A stretch of DNA of 27,434 bases from an uncultured Eggerthellaceae bacterium. GTDB lineage: Bacteria > Actinomycetota > Coriobacteriia > Coriobacteriales > Eggerthellaceae. The DNA lies in assembly GCA_910585565.1 (NCBI GenBank), contig CAJUFC010000235.1:1-27434 (forward strand), in the 5' to 3' direction. Under the pieces are notes generated by a model, which saw only the letters and a list, made by a program, of their open reading frames with translations, was not told the origin of the DNA and ran no database searches. Within the stretch, counting starts at the first letter, position 1. Each line of letters starts with the position of its first letter. Both the position numbers and the translations under genes were made by a program. Shown piece after piece: positions 21,556 through 27,434 of this stretch.

Positions 21556-22899
21556 GTGAACACGACCCTTTTCGACCAGGCGACCGTTCGGTACAAGAAC
21601 AAAGACTACCGCGGGGCGTTGCGCACCTATTCTGCATGCCTGCAGGATAATTCGACGCCATTCTCGCTTGGCGAGGTCGGACTGATATACCATCGCATCG
21701 GCAATTGCCTCGTCAAGCTGCAAAACCCAGCCGAGGCGATACAGGCGTACATGCAGTCGCTGACCGACCCGGCCTACGAGGCCAAAGGTGCCCTGCAAAA
21801 CAACATCGGCATGGCGTACGCTACGCTGAGGAACTACACGCAGGCCGCCGAGCACTTCAAGCTGGCGCTGGACGACCCGGCGTATGACGCTCCGTACAAG
21901 GCGTACATGGGCCTGGGCAACGCGATGCTCAAGCTGGGCCAGACGGCTGAGGCGGGCGTGGCGTTTCGCGAGGCGGCTCTCGACAGCGAGAACCCCGACC
22001 CCGCCAAGGCGCTGCTCAACCTCGGCATCTGCTTCATGGCGCTCGATCGCCCGCAGGATGCCATCCTGTCCTACGATTCGGCGCTGCAGTTCGACATGGC
22101 GCCCGACACGCGCAACCGCATCAACGCCAGCAAGGGCCAGGCCTACGTCGCCGCAGGCCAGATGGAGGAGGCCGTGGCCGCCTTCGGGCTGGCGACGGCG
22201 GATGCGACCTATATCCTGTCTGACTCGGCAAGCGTGGACTACCAGCATGCGCTTTCCGAGGTGAACAAGGCGCAGACGTCAGCCCCGGGCGATACGTCTG
22301 GCCTCGATGTCCTCGTTGACGGCCCGCGTGCGGCGGTAGCGGCCGAGCCTGCGGGGCAAAACCCCTTCTACTATGACGAGGAGCTGGAAGAAGAGGGCGG
22401 GTATCCCGGCTACGTCGACGCCTACAGTCGCACGAGCACGTCGTTTTTCGAGACGACCGATGCGGAGCTCGAGGAGCTGTCCAAGTCGCTGGCCAAAAAG
22501 GACCGGCGCAACCGCAACGTGGGGCTCAAGGTGCTCGTCGTGGTCATCGTGCTGCTCATCCTCGCCTTGGCCGGCAGCGTCTTTGCCTACATGAAGGGCT
22601 TGGGCTGGCCCACTCAGCAGGCCGTCGCCGATCAGCTGTTCAGCAACCCCGAGAATGCCGCCAAAGAGGTGTTTGCGGCCGGGCTTTCCGAGGAGAGCAT
22701 CGGTACCATGCTCGAGCCGGTCGTGCAGGATTCGTCCATCACGGTGGATGGCGTCAACGCCACCGCCACCGATTCTACCGTCTACGTGACAGCCAATACC
22801 GGCAAGGGCGGCAACGTCACCTACCAGATCACCATGGTCAGAGACCTCATCGGTTGGAAGATATCGTCTGTTGACCTATACTTCCCCAGCCAGCATTAG
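21556..22899 (+). CDS. TPR-repeat membrane protein with small extracytoplasmic domain
   Basis: This 447-residue protein starts at GTG 21556, ten bases after the cyclophilin stop. Residues about 1-230 are tetratricopeptide repeats (for example RYKNKDYRGALRTYSACL, then AAEHFKLALDDP, then LLNLGICFMALDRPQDAILSY), a cytosolic protein-binding platform. An acidic, disordered stretch (about 245-315) follows, then a basic KKDRRNRN segment, one transmembrane helix (about 324-347) and an outer domain of about 95 residues that reads like a small DUF4878/NTF2-like or Tim44-like fold (GWKISSVDLYF at the end), though that is a guess. The orientation resembles anti-sigma or cell-division scaffold proteins. 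Its substrate is unknown. The next gene, ndk, starts 22 bases later. Confidence 0.8.
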   Translation: MNTTLFDQATVRYKNKDYRGALRTYSACLQDNSTPFSLGEVGLIYHRIGNCLVKLQNPAEAIQAYMQSLTDPAYEAKGALQNNIGMAYATLRNYTQAAEHFKLALDDPAYDAPYKAYMGLGNAMLKLGQTAEAGVAFREAALDSENPDPAKALLNLGICFMALDRPQDAILSYDSALQFDMAPDTRNRINASKGQAYVAAGQMEEAVAAFGLATADATYILSDSASVDYQHALSEVNKAQTSAPGDTSGLDVLVDGPRAAVAAEPAGQNPFYYDEELEEEGGYPGYVDAYSRTSTSFFETTDAELEELSKSLAKKDRRNRNVGLKVLVVVIVLLILALAGSVFAYMKGLGWPTQQAVADQLFSNPENAAKEVFAAGLSEESIGTMLEPVVQDSSITVDGVNATATDSTVYVTANTGKGGNVTYQITMVRDLIGWKISSVDLYFPSQH

Positions 22900-22921
22900 A
22901 CAAACGAAAGGAACTAACGAG

Positions 22922-23326
22922 ATGGCAGTGCAGAAGACCTATTCCATGATCAAGCCCGACGGCGTGCGCAACCACCACATCGGCGAGATCGTCAACCGCT
23001 TTGAGCGCGCCGGCCTCACGATCGAGCGCATGGAGCTGGGCATGGTTACTCCCGAGCAGGCCAAGGCGAACTACGCCGAGCACGAGGGCAAGCCGTTCTA
23101 TGACGGGCTTATCACCTACATCACGTCCGGCCCGGTGGTGAAGATGGTCATCTCCGGCGAGGACGCAGTCAAGAAGTGCCGCTCGCTCATGGGCGCCACC
23201 AACCCGCTGGAGGCAGCTCCTGGCACCATCCGCGGCGATTTCGGCCTCATCATGGACGAGAACGTCATCCATGGCTCCGACTCGCCCGAGTCTGCCGAGC
23301 GCGAGATCTCGATCTTCTTTTCGTAG
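22922..23326 (+). CDS. ndk: Nucleoside diphosphate kinase
   Basis: This 134-residue enzyme moves the gamma phosphate between nucleoside triphosphates and diphosphates through a phosphohistidine. The catalytic His117 lies in ENVIHGSDS. The N-terminal KTYSMIKPDGVRN and the Kpn-loop region GATNPLEAAPGTIRGDFG are complete. AAAGGAA is about 9 bases upstream of ATG 22922. It may be the last gene of the cyclophilin-TPR-ndk transcript. The hairpin at 23363-23406 follows. Confidence 0.98.
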   Translation: MAVQKTYSMIKPDGVRNHHIGEIVNRFERAGLTIERMELGMVTPEQAKANYAEHEGKPFYDGLITYITSGPVVKMVISGEDAVKKCRSLMGATNPLEAAPGTIRGDFGLIMDENVIHGSDSPESAEREISIFFS

Positions 23327-23362
23327 TATTTGCGCCCTTCGCGGTATTTGACGCGTAGCCCC

Positions 23363-23406
23363 AAGCCCACCCCCTTTACAATGTGCGTAACGAAGGGGGT
23401 GGGCTT
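23363..23406 (+). terminator. ndk terminator hairpin that also contains the hydB ribosome site
   Basis: AAGCCCACCCCCTT (23363-23376) pairs perfectly over 14 bases with AAGGGGGTGGGCTT (23393-23406), with a 16-base loop and TTTT at the end. The right arm includes the only plausible Shine-Dalgarno (AAGGGGGTGGG) of the next gene and stops at its start codon. The loop contains TACAAT (23377-23382), a possible -10 box that would start a transcript lacking the left arm. Confidence 0.75.
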
Positions 23407-24444
23407 TTGCTATACCGAGTGATTGACGCGTCCGAGCTTCCTGGCCTGATCGAGGCGTTTTTGCGTGACTATGAGGTCATCGCGCCGGTCAGAAAGGGCA
23501 TGAGCTACGCGTTCGAGCCGGTGGAGGACTTCTCTTCCATCGAGCTGGACTATCCGACCACGTTGACGTCGCTCAAGAAGTACTATCTGCCCCCGCGCGA
23601 GACGCTGTTTCGGTTCGACGCCCGCGAAGGCATGCTGGCACCGTACGAGCTCACGGTGCGCCCGCGCGTGCTGTTTGGGGCGCATGCGTGCGACATCAAC
23701 GCCATCAACAACCTCAATCTCGCGTTTGACGACGCGCGCTATCCAGATCCTTACTATGACGCCCATAAGCGGGCGAACATGATCGTAGGCATCAGCTGCT
23801 CGCCGTCATCCACCTGCTTTTGCCACCTGCTCGAGTCCGACGAGGCGCGCAGCGGGTATGACCTGTTTCTGACCGACATCGGGGGGCGCTACTTCGTGTC
23901 GATCGGCAGCGTAGAGGCGGCCAACATCTTAGAGGCGGCCTGCAACCCGCGCGAGGCGACCGACGAGGACCGGCGGGCATTCCGCGCATCGACGCGTCGA
24001 CGCCAGGAGGCCTTCGACGAGGACATCCCTGACGTGCAAGAGATCCCCATGCTCATGGATGCATTCCACAGCGATGCGTTCTGGGCCGAGCTGGGAGGGC
24101 GGTGCCTGTCGTGCACGGCATGCTCGGCGGTGTGCCCGACGTGCTACTGCTTCGACATCGTTGACGTGTTAGACCCTTCGGGCGAGACCGGCTCGCGCGA
24201 TCGCGTCTGGGATGCGTGCACGAGTCCGCAGTTCGCGCTGGTCACCGGCGGCCACAACTTCCGCGAGGACGGGCGCGAGCGCGTCCGCCATCGCATGTAT
24301 CACAAGCTCAACGGCTTCAATGCCAATCACGGGCGCTACCTGTGCGTCGGGTGCGGCCGGTGCGTGCGGGCATGCAAGGCCGACATATCTCCCATCGAGG
24401 TGTTGAGGTTCTTTAGCGAGAAAGGGGCCGAAGATGCCTGCTAG
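23407..24444 (+). CDS. hydB: Group 3b [NiFe] hydrogenase / sulfhydrogenase beta subunit (Fe-S)
   Basis: This 345-residue iron-sulfur electron-transfer subunit is related to AsrA of sulfite reductase and HydB of the Pyrococcus furiosus sulfhydrogenase. Visible family blocks are FGAHACDINAI (Cys95), IVGISCSPSSTCFCHL, the ferredoxin-type cluster motif C233xxC236xxC239xxxC243P, LVTGGHNFRED, and a second cluster C313xxC316xxC319xxxC323. It should pass electrons between the delta and gamma subunits. TTG 23407 is preferred over GTG 23383: it puts 28 residues before the conserved APV, the same as in the archaeal protein as I recall it, and has AAGGGGGTGGG just upstream. The downstream gene overlaps by 11 bases. 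Confidence 0.88.
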   Translation: MLYRVIDASELPGLIEAFLRDYEVIAPVRKGMSYAFEPVEDFSSIELDYPTTLTSLKKYYLPPRETLFRFDAREGMLAPYELTVRPRVLFGAHACDINAINNLNLAFDDARYPDPYYDAHKRANMIVGISCSPSSTCFCHLLESDEARSGYDLFLTDIGGRYFVSIGSVEAANILEAACNPREATDEDRRAFRASTRRRQEAFDEDIPDVQEIPMLMDAFHSDAFWAELGGRCLSCTACSAVCPTCYCFDIVDVLDPSGETGSRDRVWDACTSPQFALVTGGHNFREDGRERVRHRMYHKLNGFNANHGRYLCVGCGRCVRACKADISPIEVLRFFSEKGAEDAC

Positions 24445-25336
24445 CACGTCTGTGGAGGTGCAGCCTCTGTCTGAGGCGGCGGCGCGCGAAACGGGGGCCG
24501 AGCCCATGAGCGCCAACCCCTACCGCCCGTGGCCTGCGCGCATCACGTCGATCACGCCTCTGACGGCGACCGAGAAGCTGTTCGAGTTCCGGCTCATCGA
24601 CGAACGCATCCGCAATGCCTTTCATCACGAGCCGGGCCAGTTCGTGGAGGTATCGATATTCGGCGTGGGAGAAGCGCCCATCTCCATCTCTAGCTCGCCT
24701 TCGAAGGGCGGCTTCATCGAGTTGTGCGTTCGCCGTGCGGGCGAGTTCACAAGCCGGCTTCACGAGATGCAGTGCGGCGACATCGTCGGCATTCGCGGGC
24801 CGTATGGCAAGGCATTCCCCTTCGAGGAGATGAAGCATCACGACATCTTGCTGGTGGCGGGAGGCCTTGGCATCGCTCCTCTGCGCTCGCTCATCAACAA
24901 CATCCACGACGAGCGCTCCGAGTTCAACAAGGTGACCATCATCTACGGCTCGCGTAACCCCGGCGAGGTCATGTTCCGCGACCAGTTCGAAATGTGGCGG
25001 CACCGCAAGGACTTTGACCTCTATCTGACGGTCGACCATCCCGACGATGCGTGGGATGGCGAGGTGGGGCTGGTGACGGCGCCTTTCGCTCACCTGGAGA
25101 TCGACCCGGCCAACACCTACGGGGCGGTCTGCGGGCCGCCGGTCATGTACCGGTTCGTCGTCGAGGAGATGCGCAAGAAAGGCATCAGCTACGACCACAT
25201 CTACATGAGCTTCGAGCGTCACATGAAGTGCGGCATGGGCAAGTGCGGGCACTGCCAGATCGGGCATCAGTACTGCTGCATAGACGGCCCGGTGTTTAAC
25301 TATTGGGAGGCTAAGAACATTCAAGGGTCTATGTAG
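24434..25336 (+). CDS. hydG: Group 3b hydrogenase / sulfhydrogenase gamma subunit (FAD, NAD(P), 2Fe-2S)
   Basis: This 300-residue flavin reductase-like subunit is related to AsrB and PyrK. From about residue 28 it aligns closely with HydG of Pyrococcus: NPY...LTATEKLFEF, then the flavin motif GEAPISISSSP, then the pyridine-nucleotide loop GGLGIAPLRS, then CGPPVMYRF. The C-terminal [2Fe-2S] site is C266xxxxC271xxC274, with Cys281/282 before IDGPVF. It should exchange electrons with NAD(P)H. The N-terminal 24 residues (to Met25, codon at 24506) are non-conserved, so a start at 24506 is possible; ATG 24434 overlaps hydB by 11 bases and fits translational coupling. The symbol follows the sulfhydrogenase naming and is not the FeFe-hydrogenase maturase of the same name. 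Confidence 0.9.
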   Translation: MPASTSVEVQPLSEAAARETGAEPMSANPYRPWPARITSITPLTATEKLFEFRLIDERIRNAFHHEPGQFVEVSIFGVGEAPISISSSPSKGGFIELCVRRAGEFTSRLHEMQCGDIVGIRGPYGKAFPFEEMKHHDILLVAGGLGIAPLRSLINNIHDERSEFNKVTIIYGSRNPGEVMFRDQFEMWRHRKDFDLYLTVDHPDDAWDGEVGLVTAPFAHLEIDPANTYGAVCGPPVMYRFVVEEMRKKGISYDHIYMSFERHMKCGMGKCGHCQIGHQYCCIDGPVFNYWEAKNIQGSM

Positions 25337-25349
25337 ATTGTGGAATGTG

Positions 25350-25469
25350 GGGCGGCTTCCACAGCACGTCATCTTCGCGCTCCAAGCGGGCCTTTCTCGT
25401 TGGACGAAGCCAACTCGAGCCCGCTTTCACGCGAATCTGACGCACTGTGAAAGCCGGTGACGTTGTTGA
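25350..25469 (+). repeat. Palindromic repeat, copy B, inside the hydrogenase operon
   Basis: This 120-base element is homologous to 17415-17533. Outer arms CGGCTTCCACAG (25353-25364) and CTGTGAAAGCCG (25445-25456) pair at 11 of 12 positions. TTCGCG/CGCGAA (25374-25379/25430-25435), AAGCGGGC/GCCCGCTT (25384-25391/25419-25426) and GTTGG/CCAAC (25399-25403/25410-25414) nest inside. It starts 14 bases after the hydG stop. Confidence 0.9.
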
Positions 25470-25492
25470 GATCAGTGTGAGGGATTACGCTT

Positions 25493-25594
25493 ATGCTCAA
25501 GAAAGAGACGGTGCTTTTCGATGCGCGTGCTGTGGAAAGCGCGCTGCGGGAGTGGCGGGTAGGTGCGAGCTGCGAAAGCGAGAAGGCTGCATGA
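25493..25594 (+). CDS. Possible 33-residue coupled small protein
   Basis: An ATG at 25493 with GAGGG nine bases upstream opens a 33-codon frame (MLKKETVLFDARAVESALRE and a short tail) that stops in the overlap ATGA with the start of the delta subunit gene. The start lies just after the palindromic repeat. Such stop-start overlaps usually mean that translation of the first frame feeds the second. I do not recognise the peptide; it may be a leader peptide, a small hydrogenase-associated protein or a non-functional frame. Confidence 0.4.
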   Translation: MLKKETVLFDARAVESALREWRVGASCESEKAA

Positions 25595-26346
25595 CGGATA
25601 ACGCGAACATATCTAAAGCGCCCAGCGTGGCTCTCATAGGGCTGGCGAGTTGCTTTGGGTGCCAGATCAACATCACCAACGTTGAGGCGCACCTCATGGA
25701 GGTGCTAGGGCAGATAGACATGCGCCATTGGCAGCTGACCTCGTCAGAGCCGATGCCGGAAGACATCGACGTTGCCGTCATCGAGGGTGCGGTGACTACC
25801 GAGGAGGCCGAGCGAGTGGTTCGGCAGCTGCGCGAGCGCGCCGCAGCGGTGATGACGATCGGCGCCTGTGCGGCGACGGCGGGCATCCCGGGCATGGCAG
25901 CCCCTCACTATTACGCGCGCCAGCAGGACGTGTATGGCGATGCGGTGCCCGCCATCGTGAGCGACATCGCCTACAAGCCGCGTCCGGTGCGCGACATAGT
26001 GGAGGTCGACTACGAGGTGCCGTGCTGTCCCATCGACCCGTACGACTTCGTGGCGGTGCTGCAGCGGGCCCTGTATGGCTCGAACGTCTACCGGCGCACG
26101 TCCACGCTGTGTGGCGAATGCAAGCGCAACGAGCAAGGCTGCTTTTATGGGCGCGAGACGCTGTGCCTGGGGCTGGTGACGCGCTCGGGGTGTGGGGCGC
26201 GCTGCCCCAACCTGGGGCGGCCGTGCAATGGGTGCGCAGGCGTCAGCCCTGACGCCAATGTCGACGCCGCGCGCCGGGCGGCCGAGCGCTCCAACATCTC
26301 GGTGGCGTCGTTCGACAAGGCGTTGGAGATGTTCAATACCCTCTAA
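25591..26346 (+). CDS. hydD: Group 3b [NiFe] hydrogenase small (delta) subunit
   Basis: This 251-residue subunit belongs to the NADH-ubiquinone oxidoreductase 20-kDa / hydrogenase small subunit family. It has the proximal cluster ligands C21 and C24 in GLASCFGCQIN, the next in IGACAATAGIPG, and PCCPIDPYDF. Medial and distal cluster cysteines follow in STLCGECKRNEQGCFYG and GCGARCPNLGRPCNGC. There is no Tat signal or membrane anchor, consistent with a soluble cytosolic group 3 enzyme. ATG 25591 is inside the stop of the small frame above and has GAGAAGG upstream. An in-frame upstream ATG at 25447 falls inside the repeat and would add 48 non-family residues. The alpha subunit gene follows after 145 bases. 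Confidence 0.9.
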   Translation: MTDNANISKAPSVALIGLASCFGCQINITNVEAHLMEVLGQIDMRHWQLTSSEPMPEDIDVAVIEGAVTTEEAERVVRQLRERAAAVMTIGACAATAGIPGMAAPHYYARQQDVYGDAVPAIVSDIAYKPRPVRDIVEVDYEVPCCPIDPYDFVAVLQRALYGSNVYRRTSTLCGECKRNEQGCFYGRETLCLGLVTRSGCGARCPNLGRPCNGCAGVSPDANVDAARRAAERSNISVASFDKALEMFNTL

Positions 26347-26491
26347 GGGGCGCGCATCAAGCGACCGACCCCCGGTGCGTCAGGGGCGGCAAGGGCTTAA
26401 GGCCGACGGGGCGGCAAGCGCCTCGCGCCAAAGCGGCGCGGCCGACAGGATGCGTTGCCAGAACGCATGACGAGAAGCAAAGGACACGTTC
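26347..26491 (+). other. Intercistronic gap with hairpins between delta and alpha genes
   Basis: The 145-base gap has no ORF of note. It contains the perfect hairpin ATGCGTT/AACGCAT (26450-26456/26462-26468) about 10 bases before the hydA ribosome site, and a GC-rich segment with GCGCC/GGCGC pairing near 26420-26440. There is no U-tract, so it is more likely an RNA processing or stability element than a terminator. Confidence 0.5.
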
Positions 26492-27434
26492 ATGTCGAAA
26501 GCTGAAATCAAAGTCGATCACCTCGCCCGCATCGAGGGCCATGGGGACATCCACCTCGTTATCGAAGACGGCCAGGTGAAGACGTGCGAGTTTCGCGTCA
26601 CGGAGGCAGCGCGCCTGTTCGAGTCGATGGTCAAGGGGCGCCCGTTCCAGGAGGTGCCCTATGTCGCCTCGCGCGTGTGCGGCATCTGCTCGGCATCGCA
26701 TACGGTGACCGACATCCTCGCCATCGAGCGCATTTTTGGCGTCGAGGTGACCGAGCGCACGCGCGCGCTGCGCGAGCTGCTGATATACGGGTCGTTCCTG
26801 CAGAACCATGCGACGCACCTCTTCGTCTTCGCAGCACCCGACTTTTTGGGGCACAAGAGCGTGTTTCCGCTGGCTGAAGAGACCCCCGAGCTGTTCGAGC
26901 AGGCCTTGGGGCTGAAAGCGCTCGGCAACGAGCTGTGCAACCGGGTGGGCGGGCGCTCCATCCATCCCATCACGGCCGTCATCGGCGGGCTCACGAGCGA
27001 GATCGGGCCGGATGAGTACCTGGAGCTGGCTGACAAGATGGATGCGCAGGTCGCGTTCGCCAAGACGTGCGTCGACCTGTTCGACGACTTTGGGTCTACG
27101 CCGATCGAGACGGCAGGCGACATGCTGGCGATGGTGGGGCAGGGATACCCGGTCGTGGGCAGCGACGAGGCTACCTTCGTGCGCGCTGGCATCCGCTTCA
27201 GCGCGCAGGACTTCGCCTCGCAGATCGAAGAATATGCCGTTGACCATTCGGCGGCGTTTCTGGCGCGCATGCGCCAGACGGGCTCTCCGTATATGGCCTG
27301 CGCTTTGTCGCGCGTGAATGCCTCGTGGGACCAGCTGACCGAGCCGGCGCGCTTTGCCGCGGCCAAGGCGGGCCTGAGGCCGCCTGAGTACAACCCGTTC
27401 GCCAACAACATCGCGCAGGCGGTGGAGCTGGTGG
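26492..27434 (+). CDS. hydA: Group 3b [NiFe] hydrogenase large (alpha) subunit, N-terminal 314 residues
   Basis: The protein is cut by the window edge. It begins MSKAEIKVDHLARIEGHG, the N-terminal motif of [NiFe] hydrogenase large subunits (Arg13, Glu15). The L1 signature follows as RVCGICSASHT with the first two Ni ligands, Cys63 and Cys66. The next blocks (LLIYGSFLQNHATHLFVFAAPDFLG, then GGRSIHPITAVIGG) match group 3 enzymes. The second cysteine pair that completes the active site lies beyond the window. The gene order beta-gamma-delta-alpha is that of soluble sulfhydrogenase operons, which oxidise or evolve H2 with NAD(P)H and, in archaea, reduce elemental sulfur. Physiological direction here is unknown. 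AAAGGA about 7 bases upstream supports ATG 26492. Confidence 0.93.
   Translation, partial: MSKAEIKVDHLARIEGHGDIHLVIEDGQVKTCEFRVTEAARLFESMVKGRPFQEVPYVASRVCGICSASHTVTDILAIERIFGVEVTERTRALRELLIYGSFLQNHATHLFVFAAPDFLGHKSVFPLAEETPELFEQALGLKALGNELCNRVGGRSIHPITAVIGGLTSEIGPDEYLELADKMDAQVAFAKTCVDLFDDFGSTPIETAGDMLAMVGQGYPVVGSDEATFVRAGIRFSAQDFASQIEEYAVDHSAAFLARMRQTGSPYMACALSRVNASWDQLTEPARFAAAKAGLRPPEYNPFANNIAQAVELV

Noticed and set aside
25447..25590. 48-residue N-terminal extension of the hydrogenase small subunit
   Set aside because: It would start inside the palindromic repeat, does not resemble the family N-terminus and lacks a ribosome site; ATG 25591 fits better.

Overview
The window is high-GC bacterial DNA. 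Its gene content and protein style point to the class Coriobacteriia (Actinomycetota), most likely an Eggerthellaceae-like gut or anaerobic member. The reasons are the infC-rpmI-rplT cluster beside Ala/Asp-rich membrane proteins, a PreP-type M16C peptidase, an InlB-repeat exoprotein pair, amino-acid ABC transport with Ser-rich lipoproteins, and an anaerobic [NiFe] hydrogenase. No species is claimed.

Layout: (1) 1-1791, two tandem secreted proteins with Listeria/Bacteroides-type repeats, the first cut by the window edge. (2) 1792-2278, a gene-free stretch full of strong hairpins, ending in a promoter and a perfect CIRCE operator for htpG (2279-4324). (3) 4411-4452, a perfect 18-bp inverted repeat between htpG and a convergent DUF2064-type glycosyltransferase. 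(4) 5498-7814, an amino-acid ABC transporter operon (binding lipoprotein, permease, ATPase). (5) 7815-8163, a structured leader in front of a second, orphan binding lipoprotein with a poly-Ser tail. (6) 9200-12136, a large M16C metallopeptidase, followed by two membrane proteins of unknown role. (7) 13493-14911, the infC-rpmI-rplT operon with a near-consensus promoter, a leader terminator (attenuator), an apparent AUA start codon for IF-3 and a strong final terminator. (8) 14944-17408, a long hairpin, a UgtP/MGDG-synthase-like glycosyltransferase on the minus strand and a divergent DPM1-like GT2 glycosyltransferase. (9) 17750-18853, an AAA-type ATPase preceded by a decamer repeat array. (10) 19083-19309, divergent tRNA-Glu(UUC) and tRNA-Arg(CCG). 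(11) 19350-23326, an RlmD/TrmA-type RNA methyltransferase lacking most Fe-S cysteines, a cyclophilin, a TPR membrane protein and ndk. (12) 23407 to the window end, a group 3b-type (sulfhydrogenase, NAD(P)-linked) [NiFe] hydrogenase in the order beta-gamma-delta-alpha, with the alpha subunit cut by the window edge.

The observations I consider most worth following are: (a) a ~120-bp palindromic repeat family with two copies (17415-17533 and 25350-25469) whose paired arms show compensatory changes, one copy lying inside the hydrogenase operon; (b) a 14-bp hairpin between ndk and hydB that looks like the ndk terminator and also buries the hydB Shine-Dalgarno right up to the TTG start, with a TACAAT box in its loop; (c) two unrecognised, hairpin-rich, RNA-like stretches (about 1890-2160 and 7830-8163); and (d) a 33-aa ORF coupled by ATGA overlap to the hydrogenase delta subunit. 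All function statements come from motif recognition by eye; no searches were run.
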